NCBI GenBank assembly: GCA_007115705.1
Contig: QXEO01000553.1
Span: 18,071,366-18,135,365, forward strand
DNA length: 64,000 nucleotides
Direction: 5' to 3'
Source: Dactylis glomerata
Taxonomy: Eukaryota; Streptophyta; Magnoliopsida; Poales; Poaceae
Below are positions 1 through 12,238 of the stretch, piece after piece. The notes beneath the pieces were generated by a model. The model made no database searches, was not told the DNA's origin, and worked only from the letters and a program-made list of their open reading frames with translations. A program made the position numbers and the translations under genes. Each line of letters starts with the position of its first letter. Position 1 is the first letter of the stretch.

Positions 1-3000
1 AAGGATCTTGTTACTAAAGATGTAGGGGATGAATATATTCTCTTTTGTGAAGATGCTTCTAACATTCTCTCACATCCTAAAAGGCATAGGAAAACAAGTG
101 TTCCTATTATTTCTGTCAGGATTGGAGATCATTGCTATTATGGTTTATGTGATATTGGTGCTAGTGCAAGTGCCATTCCTTTAGACCTTTACAAAGAAAT
201 TATGCATGAGATTGGCGCTTGTGAACTTGAAGATATTGATGTGGTAGTTCAGCTTGCTAACAGAGAGACTGTTTGGCCTCTTGGTATTGTTCGAGATGTG
301 GAAGTTCTTTGCGGTAAGACTAAATACCCCACTGATTTTCTAGTACTTGGTAAAGAGGCTAGTAAAACTTGTCCCATTATTTTTGGTAGACCCTTTTTGA
401 ATACTTGTGGCGCTGTGATAGACTGTAAGAAGGAGAATATTTTCACTAAGTTTAATGGAGAGTCTTATGAGTTTAATTTTTCTAAGTTTGCTAAGACTTC
501 TTATGTAAATGAAACGCCTAATGAAAATTTTCGAGTTGAACAGCTTGCTTCTATTGCTCTTGCTCCTAATAATGCTTTGCAGCAATTCATGGAAGATCAC
601 GAAAGTGATGTTTTCAGTAAGGAAAGAGAAGAGATTGATGACAAATTCCTTCATCAACAACCGCTGATTAAGCATAATTTACCTGTGGAGGATCTTGGTA
701 CCACTTTGCCACCTAAGGAAGATCCTGTTTTTGAATTAAAACCTTTGCCTGATAATCTTAAATATGCTTATATAGATGATAAGAAAATATATCCTATTAT
801 TATTAGTTCTAAACTTTCAGGAAAGGAAGAAGAAAGATTATTGGAGATATTGAGGAAACACCGAGGAGCTATGGGATATACTCTTGATGATTTAAAAGGA
901 ATTTGCCCCACTTTATGTCAGCATGCTATTAATATGGAGAAAGACGCGAAGCCAGTTGTGGAGCATCAACGCCGCTTAATCCCAAAGATGAAGGATGTGG
1001 TAAGAAATGAGGTATTAAAGCTCCTTGATGCTGGTATTATTTATCCTATTGCTGATAGTAGATGGGTTAGTCCTGTTCATTGTGTTCCTAAGAAAGGAGG
1101 TATGACTGTTGTGCATAATGAGAATAACGAGCTTATTCCTCAAAGGGTAGTAGTTGGTTATAGGATGTGCATTGATTATAGGAAGGTAAACAAAGTTACT
1201 AAGAAAGATCATTATCCTTTACCGTTTATAGATCAGATGTTAGAAAGGTTATCCAAGAAAACTCATTTTTGTTTCCTGGATGGTTATTCTGGTTTTTCTC
1301 AAATTGCTGTTAGAAAGGAAGATCAAGAGAAAACCACTTTTACTTGTCCTTATGGAACTTATGCTTATAGACGTATGCCATTTGGTTTATGCAATGCTCC
1401 TGCTACTTTTCAAAGATGCATGTCTGCTATTTTTCATGGTTTTTGTGAGGAAATTGTGGAGGTTTTCATGGACGATTTTTCCGTCTATGGAACTTCCTTT
1501 GATAACTGTTTGCACAACCTTGATAAAGTTTTGCAGAGGTGCGAAGAAACTAACCTTGTTCTTAATTGGGAGAAATGCCACTTTATGGTGAATGAAGGAA
1601 TTGTCCTTGGACATAAAATTTCTGAAAGCGGTATTGAAGTTGACAGAGCAAAAGTGGAAGCAATTGAGAAAATGCCCTGTCCCAGAGATGTTAGAGGTAT
1701 TCGTAGTGTTCTTGGTCATGCTAGTTTCTATAGGAGGTTTATTAAAGATTTCTCTAAGATTTCAAAGCCTCTTACCAATCTTCTTCAAAAAGATGTACCA
1801 TTTGTCTTTGATGATGATTGTAAGGAAGCTTTTGAAACTCTTAAGAAGGCTTTAACTACTGCTCCTATTGTTCAACCACCTGATTGGAATTTACCTTTTG
1901 AAATTATGTGTGATGCTAGTGATTTTGATGTTGGTGTTGTTCTTGGACAACGCGTAGATAATAAGTTGAATGTTATTCATTATGCTAGTAAGACTCTTGA
2001 TGCTGCTCAGAAGAATTATGCTACTACTGAGAAAGAGTTTCTTGTTGTTGTTTTTGCATGTGATAAGTTTAGATCTTACATTGTTGATTCTAAAGTTACT
2101 ATTCATACTGATCACGCTGCTATTAGATATCTTATGACTAAGAAGGATGCTAAGCCTAGGCTTATTAGATGGGTGTTGCTTTTACAAGAATTTGATTTGC
2201 ATATCGTAGATAGGAAAGGTGCTGAAAATCCTATGGCTGACAACTTGTCTAGATTGGAAAACATTTCTTTTGATCCTATTCCTATTAATGATAGTTTTTC
2301 AAATGAACAGTTAGCTGCTGTAAATGTGACTTCACGAGACCTTCCTTGGTATGCTAATTATGCTAACTTTATTGTTTCCAAGTATTTGCCTCCAACTTTT
2401 ACAGCTCAGCAAAGAAGAAAATTCTTTTATGATTTGAGGCATTACTTTTGGGATGACCCACACTTATATAAAGAAGGAGTTGTTGGTATTATGCGAAGAT
2501 GCGTACCAGAATATGAGCAACAAGAGATATTAAGAAAATGCCATGGCAGTGCTTATGGAGGGCATCATGCTAGAGATTGAACCGCACAGAAGGTTCTACA
2601 ATCAGGTTTTTATTGGCCAACCCTCTTTAAAGATGCTAGAAGGTATGTTTTATCTTGTGATGAATGTCAAAGAGTTGGTAATATTTCTAGACGCAATGAA
2701 ATGCCTATGAATTACACCCTTGTTATTGAACCATATGATTGTTGGGGATTTGACTTTATGGGTCCTTTTCCTCCTTCAAAAGGCTATACCCACATACTTG
2801 TTGCTGTTGATTATGTTACTAAATGGGTAGAAGCCATACCTACAATGAGTGCCGATGGTGAGACCTCGTTAAAAATGCTTAAAGATGTTGTTTTTCCTAG
2901 ATTTGGTGTGCCTAGATATCTTATGACTGATGGAGGTTCTCATTTTATTCATTGCAATTTTAGAAAAACTCTTGCTAAATATGATGTTAATCATAGAATT

Positions 3001-3050
3001 GCTTCTGCTTATCATCCCCAAACTAGTGGGCAGGTAGAGCTTTCTAATAG
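1..3050 (+). pseudogene. pol: Element B pol, 5' part: protease, RT, RNase H, start of integrase
   Basis: The frame is open from base 1, so the start lies upstream. The polyprotein copies element RNA into DNA and inserts it. Residues are numbered from base 1. A retropepsin motif CDIGAS has its Asp at residue 51. RT shows the FMDD catalytic box at residues 489-492 (bases 1465-1476). RNase H follows with its first Asp at about 638 and a Glu near 677-679. The integrase zinc region begins around 835. An in-frame TGA at 2578-2580 interrupts the HHCC region; the same frame then carries the CX2C pair and the catalytic core with DFMGPF, an Asp in the TDGG motif and the Glu in GQVEL. At 3050 the frame is broken by element C. 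One stop plus one insertion make this copy inactive, although RT is otherwise well preserved. Confidence 0.95.
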
Positions 3051-3793
3051 TGTCGTGGGGATGACTAATGGGGCATGCCACGGACCGAGCTAAATGCCGG
3101 CTGACGTCCCAGGAGTCCTCACGACTCTAGGATGAGAAGACCGGCTCCACCCGAAGGGCCGGCTGCGTCAGCAGCCGGCTGGCGCCTCCACTGAGGAGAG
3201 CCGGAGCCGGACGATGAAGACAAAAGCCTCCCAACGGCTGTTTCGCTGAAAGTGGGCTTGCCCCGACAAGAACGACAGAGGCTAAGGACGGGAGTGACGA
3301 GCGCCACGACCGGCCTCAGCCAATCAGCAATCGAGGCCCCTTCCCCACGACGGGATCCGAGGCAAGAGGGAGGGGATATGCCTCCCAGATGCCGGTCCAG
3401 GGGAAAGGCGCTTTATAAAGCGCCTTTGTCAGAGCAGGGCCAGAGGATCACGTCAAGGACGCCGCCGCCGAGGAGCCGGCAGCCGGCCGAAACGCTACCT
3501 AACCTGTAACCAGGCCCCCGCCTATATAAGGGGGCCTGGACCCTTAGTCAGGGGAGATCCGATCTTCTTCTTCCTCCTCTAGCCCGAACAGCTCGAGGAG
3601 CACTGTAATCGCTACTGTCCAATCAATACGAAGTAGGCAGGAAGTAGGGACTTTACCTCCACCCGGGAGGGCCCTGAACCTGGGTAAACCGAGGTGTCTC
3701 CGTTGGCACAATCCCGAGCCGGACCCATCGTCACCACCGTCGAGCCCCCTCGATAAGCCACCCCATGGCTACTGTCTCTAAATTCCCACGACA
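3051..3793 (+). repeat. Element C 5' LTR, 743 bp
   Basis: TGTCGTGGGG...CCCACGACA. It contains a perfect 24-bp palindrome at 3404-3427 and a TATA box TATATAAG at 3523-3530 framed by a 10-bp inverted repeat (3510-3539). GC-rich apart from these sites. Confidence 0.93.
3510..3539 (+). promoter_or_regulatory. Element C LTR core promoter in a hairpin
   Basis: CCAGGCCCCC, then GCCTATATAA, then GGGGGCCTGG: two perfect 10-bp inverted arms with the TATA box in the 10-base loop. The same structure, unchanged, is at 26949-26978 in the other LTR. Confidence 0.75.
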
Positions 3794-3795
3794 GT

Positions 3796-3813
3796 TGGCG
3801 CCCACCGTGGGGC
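3796..3813 (+). other. Element C primer-binding site
   Basis: TGGCGCCCACCGTGGGGC starts two bases after the LTR. It has the TGG start demanded by tRNA CCA ends. It shares the first seven bases with the tRNA-Asp-type site of the Athila-like elements but then differs; the primer tRNA is not assigned. Confidence 0.8.
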
Positions 3814-6800
3814 AAAGCGCGGCGGCGAGCGGAGTCAAGTTCTGGCCGGGATCCCCATCGATCCCCGGCGAGAGGGTCGCCTCCGGCCTCGTCTGGAGGT
3901 TCGGCACCCTCGACTGCGTCAGCGACAACTTGGACTGCTTCGGAGACGGCTTCGGCAGCGGCTCCTTCCTCGACATCGGCAGCCACTATTTCTATGTCGC
4001 CAAGGCCTTCCCGGAGGAGGTAACCGATGTGCTTGACCCTCTTTGTGACGCAGACTTCAACGACGGCGAAAGCAGCAACTTTTGCAACATGGTTGAAGTG
4101 CTAGCCCTGGAGGAGGATGGTGGCGGCGACCTACCGCGCTCCGCGCGCCCGCCGCTTGAACGCCCACTTCCACCGGAACAAGATCTTCCACCTCCAGAGC
4201 GGGACGTGTTGGACGCAGCCATCACGGACCTGCGCGCTCCACTCAACCTCACCGCAGATCCAGTCAAGATCTCCGAAGACCTGGAGCGGACACGCCGTAA
4301 CCTCCTCAAGGAAGCGGTCGATGTCGATGACACTCGTCGGCGCGTCCTCTCCACGATCAATGAGTACAACGTCGCCCACGGTTTCACCCCGGCCGGAGAC
4401 GGTCCTAGCCGGGCGGGACAAGTTCGTCAACGAGGCCGCGAGTTGGGCGCGGAGCTGAACCAGGCAGCGCCCTCGGTGAAGCTACCTCCGATCATCAACA
4501 AGCCCACCTACAACACGCCCACGAAGAACCTCTGTGCCGCGCGCTACATCACCTCTTAACTGGAGGGACTGCAAGGCGAGGACTTGCGGGAGAAGCAAGC
4601 CCGGATCCAAGAACTCCTGGACGCGGCCGATCTACAGCAGCAGGCGATGGAGCCGCGCGGAGAGGCGAGCGGAACACGATACGAGAACCGCATCGTCGTG
4701 GCTGGCCAGAACAAGTCGCAGGGCCAAGCTTCGTCGCCCAACCACGGCCCGGTGGAGCACAGCCGGAGCAACCGAGCTCCTGGCAAAAGCGGTGGAAACC
4801 ATCGCACCCAGCACTCTGGCCACCACAACCGGCAGCCTCGAGATCCCGCCGCGGTTACCAGCAAGCCGCGTCACCCTCCTCGGGCAGATGCGGTGGAGCC
4901 GGCGCGCGGCAAGTCCGCGGCGCAAGCCCAGCCGGCTCGGGGAGCCGGCCAAGGCGCTCAAGGTCATCAGCCAGCTCGCTTGCACGTGAGCCAGAGGATC
5001 GGGGAGCGCGTCGACCCGCCGAAGGATGATGCCCGCCATCGGCTCAACCAGCTGGCGGATTCCAAGTTCGACGAGGAGGAATCTTCAGCGGGGCCGGTCT
5101 GCTTCGGCCCTCGCATCCGCAACGAGCCCTTTCCGGCCAAGTTCGCGCTCCCGCGCGACATGCCCAAATATACTGGGGCGGTGAAGCCGGAAGACTGGCT
5201 GTCAGACTACGTCACCGCTGTCGACATCGCGGGCGGCAACAAGAGGACAGCGGTGCGCTACGCACCGCTCATGCTGACAGGATCTGCTCGGACATGGCTC
5301 AACAGCCTGCGGGCTTTGTAGATCAACTCCTGGTATGATTTTCAAGAAGCATTCATCAAGAACTTCACGGGATCCTACAAGCGACCGCCCCGCCCATGAC
5401 AGCTGGCCCTCTGCAAGCAAGGCCCAGATGAGCCAGACTGTGACTACCTCACGAGATGGTCCGAGCTGCGCAACTCATGCGAAGGAGTGGGCGAGGAGCA
5501 AGCCATTGGCTACTTCACGGACGGATGCAGAGAAGGAACCCTATTGAAGCATAAGCTCCACCGGGCTGAGCCGAAGTCAATGGCGGACTTCATGGCGATA
5601 GCGGACAAGTACGCTTCCGCCGACTCCGCTGCAAGAGTGCAATACATTGAGCCAGCGCCGGTTGGGGGCCAATCTCAGCCGGCAGCCGGCCAAGGAGGAC
5701 ATCACAACCGTGATCGACACGGCAAGAGGAAAGACGAGCGCCGTGACAACAAGTACGGCTCCCAGCAAGTGGCAGCTGTCCAAGGAAGCTCGGGGGCTAC
5801 GGGTGGAAGCCAGAAGCGCAAAGGAGACAAGTTCAGCAAGGACAAGTACACCATCGAGGTGATGCTAGATCAACCTTGCAAATTCCACAGTGTCTCAGGC
5901 AAGCCGGCAGCGCATACCACTCGCCAGTGCAGTTTCACCAGGGATCTGGAGCAGGGCGGCCACCAATTGCCAGGTCCCCCGCCAGGTCTGCTAGCTGAAG
6001 CGCAAGGAAACAAGAATAGGCAACCGGCTAAAGCAGCTGGGGACTACCCCGAGGAAGCAAATGTGGAACAGTATCACGTGTTCACTTCCCAGATGGAGGA
6101 TCCAAAGGATGAGCCGTGGTTTGGTGTCGAGGTGAACGCAGTCATACAAGTTGGACCGCAGTACATGCACTGGTCTGATGCATCTATCACTTGGGGGCGC
6201 GAAGACCATCCACCACTCATGCCAAGACCCGGGGGCTACACACTGGTCTTGGACCCGATTGTGTTCTCAGAGACGCACACCTGCCGATTTTCGCGCGTGC
6301 TCATCGATGGAGGCAACAACATCAACCTACTCTATCGCACTTCGATGGAGAAGCTCGGGATCCCAGAGATCCAGCTGAAGCCAACCAAGCTAACCTTCCA
6401 TGGGATCGTGCCGGGACACTCTTGCACGCCGATGGGGAGGATCGAATTGGAAGTGCTGTTCGGCGGGAAGGACAATCATCGTCGCGAGCCAATCTGGTTC
6501 GAGGTGGTAGACCTCAACAGCCCCTACCATGCGCTGCTTGGTCGACCTGCCCTGGCCAAGTTCATGGCAGTTCCGCACTATGCCTACTTAAAGATGAAGC
6601 TCCCAGGCCCTCGTGGGGTGATCACTGTCACCGGGTGCTACAAGAAGTCAATAGAGTGCGCAAGAGCCAGTTCTAAGCTGGCGGAGGCCTTGGTCATTGC
6701 TGAGGAGAAGCGTCAGCTGCTGCAGCGGGTGGCGGCGGTCCAGCCGGGCCGCCCGGCGTCGAGCCTGCCAACTTCCCACCTCAAGCCGGCAAACGACATC

Positions 6801-6872
6801 AAGGAAGTCCCGCCCGAAGCGGGCAAGGAGGCAGAAGCTCTTGTCTCGGGGGCTGGCCCTTCCTCGAGGTAG
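3814..6872 (+). pseudogene. gag: Element C gag-protease, three in-frame stops
   Basis: One reading frame (frame 3) runs from the leader to the stop at 6870-6872, broken by TAA at 4557, TAG at 5319 and TGA at 5397. The gag core lies around 5130-5560 (ALPRDMPKYTG, KPEDWLSDY, GSARTWLNSL), the matrix/capsid type of Tat elements. A histidine-bearing knuckle-like motif (CKFHS...HTTRQC) is near 5880-5930. The protease is near 6290-6560: LIDGGNN holds the catalytic Asp, and LLGRPALAKF matches the second conserved loop; the usual D-S/T-G reads DGG here, as in many relatives. The start is uncertain, since the first ATG in frame (3765) lies inside the LTR. No RT follows. Confidence 0.85.
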
Positions 6873-7792
6873 GAGGGAGCACCTCACAGCTTCGCCCGAG
6901 ACAAGTCGAAACGTCGATCACTTAAGACCTTTGGCTAAGCCAAGGCAAAAACCTTGTATCTCGAACAAGTACCGATGAATAAAAGAAAGTTGGGCGGCAT
7001 ACGGCTGATCCCGGGAAAAAGTGCTTTAAAAGTACCTTTTTTCTTTCTTTCTAAGCGTTATTCACGGGGGCTGGAAACCGGCTTCAGACGGGAGCCGGTA
7101 GCCCCAACCCGACAAACCGACCCTCTTGTCAGACGAACGAGTACTGTGTGCGGACCGGACCCCGAGCCCAACCTCCATCCCCCGTCGCGTGGGATGGAGC
7201 CGGCAGGTCACCCACCTAGGAAAGTCGCTAAGAGGAAATGCCCGCAACCTGGCAAACCGAGTCTCTTGTTAGACGAACGAGTACTGTGTGTGGATCGGAC
7301 CCCGTGCCCAACTCCCACCCCGAACCGCGGGCGATGGAGCTGGCAGGTCGCCCATGCAGGAAAATCGCTAAGATGACAGAGCGCGAAAACGTTAACGAGC
7401 GTTCACCCAAAGGCCGCGCGCATTGGTTTAACAGTTGTGCGTGGACTGGACCAAGCCAGATCTCTTACACACTGAAGTACTACTCCTCATCCCGCGGTGC
7501 GCTCCCACCCTAGACCGGCATTCGGCTGCCGGTCCAAGGGAGACCAGTCGGCACTAGGCTGCCGGCTGGGGGTAGAAGGGCCGAAGGATGGGGAGATAAA
7601 GGAAAAAGTTGAAAGGGGTCAGGCTAAATCTGATTCACAAACAACTGGAAACCAATACGTAAGGAACTTAGGGTGAAATGTCATCGGGATACACGAACGA
7701 AATGTCATCGGGTACGGCATAAGTTCAACGTACATACGAACGAGTAAGAAAGTCTTGACACAGTCAGGGGGCACTTGGTGAGCCAGCCGGCT
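6873..7792 (+). other. Element C spacer between protease and antisense gene
   Basis: No coding signal. It holds a two-unit direct repeat with a period of 140 bases (about 7111-7250 and 7251-7390); both units contain AGACGAACGAGTACTGTGTG (7131 and 7271). A weaker third trace may start near 7425. The rest is non-repetitive and AT-moderate. This is where pol would stand in an autonomous relative. Confidence 0.7.
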
Positions 7793-10639
7793 CTAGCGGA
7801 GCAGCGTCGCCAGTTCGAGCCACCAAGACGAAGTCGTCGCCGCTGGGGGACGGAGGAATGGGGTCGTCAGCGAGATCCTCGGGGGCCTTCTGAGGTCTTT
7901 CCGCGGAGCTGGGCTCTTCGAAATCCATGCCGTCCAAGGACTCGTCGCTATCCCAGCTTCGAAAAGCACGTCGGTCTCGGCACACTCTGCGATGGCGCAA
8001 GCCCGCTGGCGGAGCTTGGCTTTGTCAAGATCTGCCAACCCGCCCTCGCGAAGGTTCTCCAGTTGGTCCAGGTTAACGCCCGGGTACCAGGAGAGAACGA
8101 ACTCCAGAGCCTGTTCAGCGCCGGCTCGAGCCGCGAACTCTTTCCAGACGTCGATTCGATTGGATGCGAGAGGGATCCATTTGAGGAGCGCCTGAATCTC
8201 GTCAGGCACCGCTCGTCCCGGCCACAAGGTTTTGAAGACAGAAACAACAGCTTGACGGAGATCCCCGCCCAGTTCAGCGACTGGATGAAGCCGGCCTTTA
8301 ACCAACGCCATCAATTCCCCTGAGGAAAGCTTGACCTTGGGGTCACTGCTGGGGACGATCTTCTCCTCCGTCCTATATTCCTTCAGCGCGGCCGCAGCGG
8401 CCCTGTTGGAATCGGGGAAAGCTTCTGCAAGGGCAATCAAAGAATGAGCAGGCGACGTGAAAGAGCAAGAGCTGAGGAGCAAGAAGGGAAGTATACCACG
8501 AAGAGCCTCTTCCAGCCCCAGCAGGCCGGACTGGACCTTGCGGTCACGGGCATGCCAAACGCCGATCTCCTTGTCATGACGCTCATTGTCAAGCTTCCGA
8601 AGAGTCCCCAGCTCGTTGATCTGGGCGTTGCGGCTTTCAATTTTGCTCTCCAGGGTCGTGCGAAGCTCGTTCACCTCGCTGTTGTACTTTGCAGAGAGGA
8701 TTACTTTCTCCTCGGCCAGCTGGCGGCCAAACTCCAGCCGCAGCGACGACTCCGCACCTCGAACCTTCGCCAGCTCAGTTTCCAACTCTTGAGCCCGGGC
8801 AGCTTGAGCTCGCAGGCCTTGAAGCTCCTCCGTGTGATTTTGTTTGAGCGACTCAACTGCGTCGGCCGACACCGTGTTGGCCAGCTAGGACTCAAGCGAA
8901 GCGATGAGTGAAGCAGCATCTGAGAATGGAAGTATGAGAGTAGAAAGGGCAGTAGAGCATTTCGAAACGAAGGGTCCCGAGCCTACCTGACAGCTTCTCC
9001 AGCTCCCCTTTCAGATCCTGATACTGAACCTTGCCGGTACGGTACTTCGCCAGTAGCTTCTGGAAGACATTGGCTCGAAGCGCGTTCAGATCCTGTGGAA
9101 GACGGAAAGACAATGATTCTTAGCGAAATTCATTTTCAGGCCAGCTGCCTCCACAGCTACCTTGAAACTCGGGGGCTAGGGTGCATGGTAAAATGGGCCA
9201 CAGAGCTGCGAGCCTCGCCCCTAAACCAGTAGAAGAAATCAGAGGCTAAGGGCGCGATACTTACATTGGTCGTCCGCATAGCATCAAGGAACTGGAGGCC
9301 GACGTTCTGCAGCGACTCCTTGATGGTAGAGAACTATTTGTTCAGCTCTGCCAGGGTCGGCTTGCTACCCTGGACCTTGAGTTTTCCTCCAGCATCGACG
9401 CTCAAGGCAGTGTCCGCCCACTCTTGCTGAAGCTGGCTAGCAGAGCTCAAACTCCCAACGCCGGACCCAGCTGCGGTAGCAGGAGCCTTTCCCCCTGAGG
9501 CATCCTTGGTCGCAACCTCAGGAGCTGGAGAAGTTTCACCGTGCTCACTCCTTGCCACCCGAGTGGTGAGGGGTCCCTAAAAAGTTTCGCCAGAGTTGGA
9601 GGCCAGCCTGAAGAGAAGGGGACCAGTGCCCACGCCAGCCCCTGTCCCAAGTGCAGGCACTGCAGCCCACGCGCTCGGCGCGAGCCGGGGGCTGGAAGGG
9701 GTCCGGGCAGCCGGCTCTGAGGGCTCCAATGACCCCGCGCGCACCGAGGTCTCTTCCGTTGTCTCCGCCGCGGCCTCGCGCATGCCTTCTTGGCTGGGCA
9801 GGTCAGAGGACGCGTGGCCAGCGGCGTCATCCCCCGCCGCGGCATCTCCGGCAGCAGGAGGAGGAGGCGTAGCAGCCCCCGCCGGGGTGATTTCCTCGGC
9901 TGACATAGGGTCGGTTTCCGTTGCGGCAGCCGGGCTGGAAACAGCATCCGCGGGCGCCTCTGGGCCGGCAGATTCCTCTGCCCCAGCTTCGCTCGCCGCA
10001 GGCTCCACCCGCGGGGAGTGGTGGTCTTCTTCGACGCGACCCGAGTCGCTGCCAGTGTCTTCCTTACGCGCCCTCTTGTTGCATGAGAGGTCGGGAGCCG
10101 AGATCACGGCCTCCCCGGAAGCGGGAGCGGGGGGGGGGGCTGTGTAACCAGATCAATGGAAAGGGGAGACCTATAAAGAAGGCGCCCCACGATCGAGTCA
10201 ATCAGAACCGCGGCGGCCAGCAATGATAAGAGGCACTGAGGAAGGAAGCTTACCCGGCCACGGCGGTAGCTCGCTGTTTGGTCACTTTCTTCATCTTCGG
10301 GCGGGGCGGGTCCTTCGTAGCCGGCTCCGGTTTCCTACGCTTCTCGGCCGGCTCGTTCAGAGCCGGCTGAGCCCTTCGCTTGGCGCCAGCCGGCCTGCCC
10401 CCAGCCTCTTCATGGACTGCCAGCTCGGAAGCAACAGGATGTTGCTCTGGAGAATCCGGAAAATCCACCGTCGGGGGAACTTGAGCTCCGGCGGCGGCAG
10501 CGGCGGCTACATGAAGGGCTACGCCCCCGAGGGTGGCAACCGATCCTGTGTCATCATCATCATCTTCGGACCAGTCTCTTAAGAAGGAGGGACATGGAAA
10601 CTTACTGGAGTGGCTGAGGGGCTCGCCCGAGTCCGCGAG
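7793..10639 (-). pseudogene. Element C antisense gene, 3' exons: acidic/proline region and coiled coil
   Basis: On the minus strand, downstream of D: short exon ending at GTAAGT near 10608, then a Lys/Arg-rich exon (KRRKPEPATKD, PKMKKVTKQR) ending at GTAAGC near 10252, then an Ala/Pro/Glu-rich exon (10132-9577), and from 9558 to 7793 a long Glu/Leu coiled-coil region (EELQGLRAQAARAQELETEL; RLEFGRQLAEEKV) with more introns (9230s, 8890s, 8500s). A frame break near 9577 and stops show decay. Low-complexity plus a long coiled coil suggest a structural or scaffold protein; this is inference. A poly-C/G run of ten bases at 10129-10138 marks one exon edge. Confidence 0.7.
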
Positions 10640-12223
10640 TGCTGACTGGTGAAAGCAGGCGTCCTTGTGCGTGGTGAATGACCAGCCCGTTGGGAACCCC
10701 AAGAGGAAAGTATGATGAGTGCAGCGGCAAGTTTTCCCTCAGTTATGAAACCAAGGTTTATCGATCAGGAGAAGGGAGACGGTGACGACTGAAGGTGTTT
10801 GTGGAACCTGCACACACACAGACAAATACTTTGTTCCCAACTTGCGATGAGGCTGCCAATCTCACCGGTTTGCTTGAAACAAAGGTTATGAGTGTATCGA
10901 GTGGAAAACAGTAGTAATATGCTAGTAAAGTAAACAGTGCGGGAATAGTAAACAGGTGATTGCAATATGATTAAAATAGGACCGGGGTCCACAGTTCACT
11001 AGTGGTGTCTCTCCATAGATAAATAACATGCTGGGTAAACGAATTACAGTTGGGCAATTGATAGAATAAAGATAACGTGATATGTCAAGAAGATCACTAT
11101 GAGATTCACTCTGGGCATTACAACAAAATACATAGACCGCCATCCAACTGCATCTATGACTAATAATCCACCCCCGGGGATATCATCCGAACACCCTAGA
11201 AGTATTAAGTTGCGAACAACAGATAATTGCATTAAGCAAAGTGTGTAATGTAAACAAAGCATATGCCCTCGAGCATATGAATGTTGTTTTCTCCCTAGTA
11301 GCAACAGCACATCTACCACCTTAGAGGTTTCTGTCACTCCCCCAGGTGAAATAGAGGCATGAACCCACTATCGAGCATAAATACCCCCTCTTGGAGTCAC
11401 TAGCAACTACTCGGCCAAGATAGCCACTAACAACGGAGAGCATGCAAGATCATAAACATCATAGAGATAATATAAGATAAAATTCAGTGCAGCAACTTAA
11501 TCATAAACACCAATATTCATCGGATCCCAACAAACCAACATCATAGTATTACATAACGGTGATCTCAGTCATGTAGGGCAGCTCATGAGATCTAAACATG
11601 AAGCACATGGTGGAGAAGACAACCATCTAGCTACTGCTATGGACCCATAGTCCAAGGTAGACTACTCACTCATCGCTCCGGAGGCAATCATGGCGATGAA
11701 GGAGACCTCCGGTGGCGATTCCCCTCTCCGGCAGGGTGCCGGGAAGAGCTTCTGGACCCTCCCGATCTTCGGGTCGACGGCGGCGGCGGATCGCGATGTA
11801 TTCTGGAAAACTGATCTGGCCCTTAGGTTTTTCTCGTCAGGGGGTATATGTAGGCGAAAGGGGGCTGTCAGAGGTGGAGCCACGGGCCCTCACACGGGGG
11901 TGGCGCGGCCAGGGGCCAGGCCGCGCCGCCCCTGTGTGTGGGGGCCTCGTGGCCCCCCCTCCGTCAGGTCTTCGGATGTTTGGGAGCTCCCCGATGAAAT
12001 ATGACTTCAGGTACTTGTTTTGTCCAATTCGGAGAATATTTCCTGTGTATCACTTCTGAAACCAAAAACAGCAGAAAACAGGGAACTGGCACTGTGGCAC
12101 TTCGTTAATAGGTTAGTTCCGGAAAGCGTATAAAAATGCCACTAAGTGTAACGAAACAATAGGCAAATGGTGTAAAACAAAGCATGGAGCATCAAAAATT
12201 ATAGATACGTTTGAGACGTATCA
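10640..12223 (-). repeat. Element D 3' LTR, 1584 bp
   Basis: On the minus strand begins TGATACGTCT and ends ...CCAGTCAGCA. The GC hairpin is at 11891-11940 (inner arms 11902-11910 and 11919-11927). Open frames inside are repeated in the other LTR and are not genes. Confidence 0.93.
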
Positions 12224-12224
12224 A

Positions 12225-12238
12225 GCATCCCCAAGCTT
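12225..12238 (-). other. Element D 3' polypurine tract
   Basis: Minus-strand AAGCTTGGGGATGC next to the 3' LTR, with one extra base between. Confidence 0.85.
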
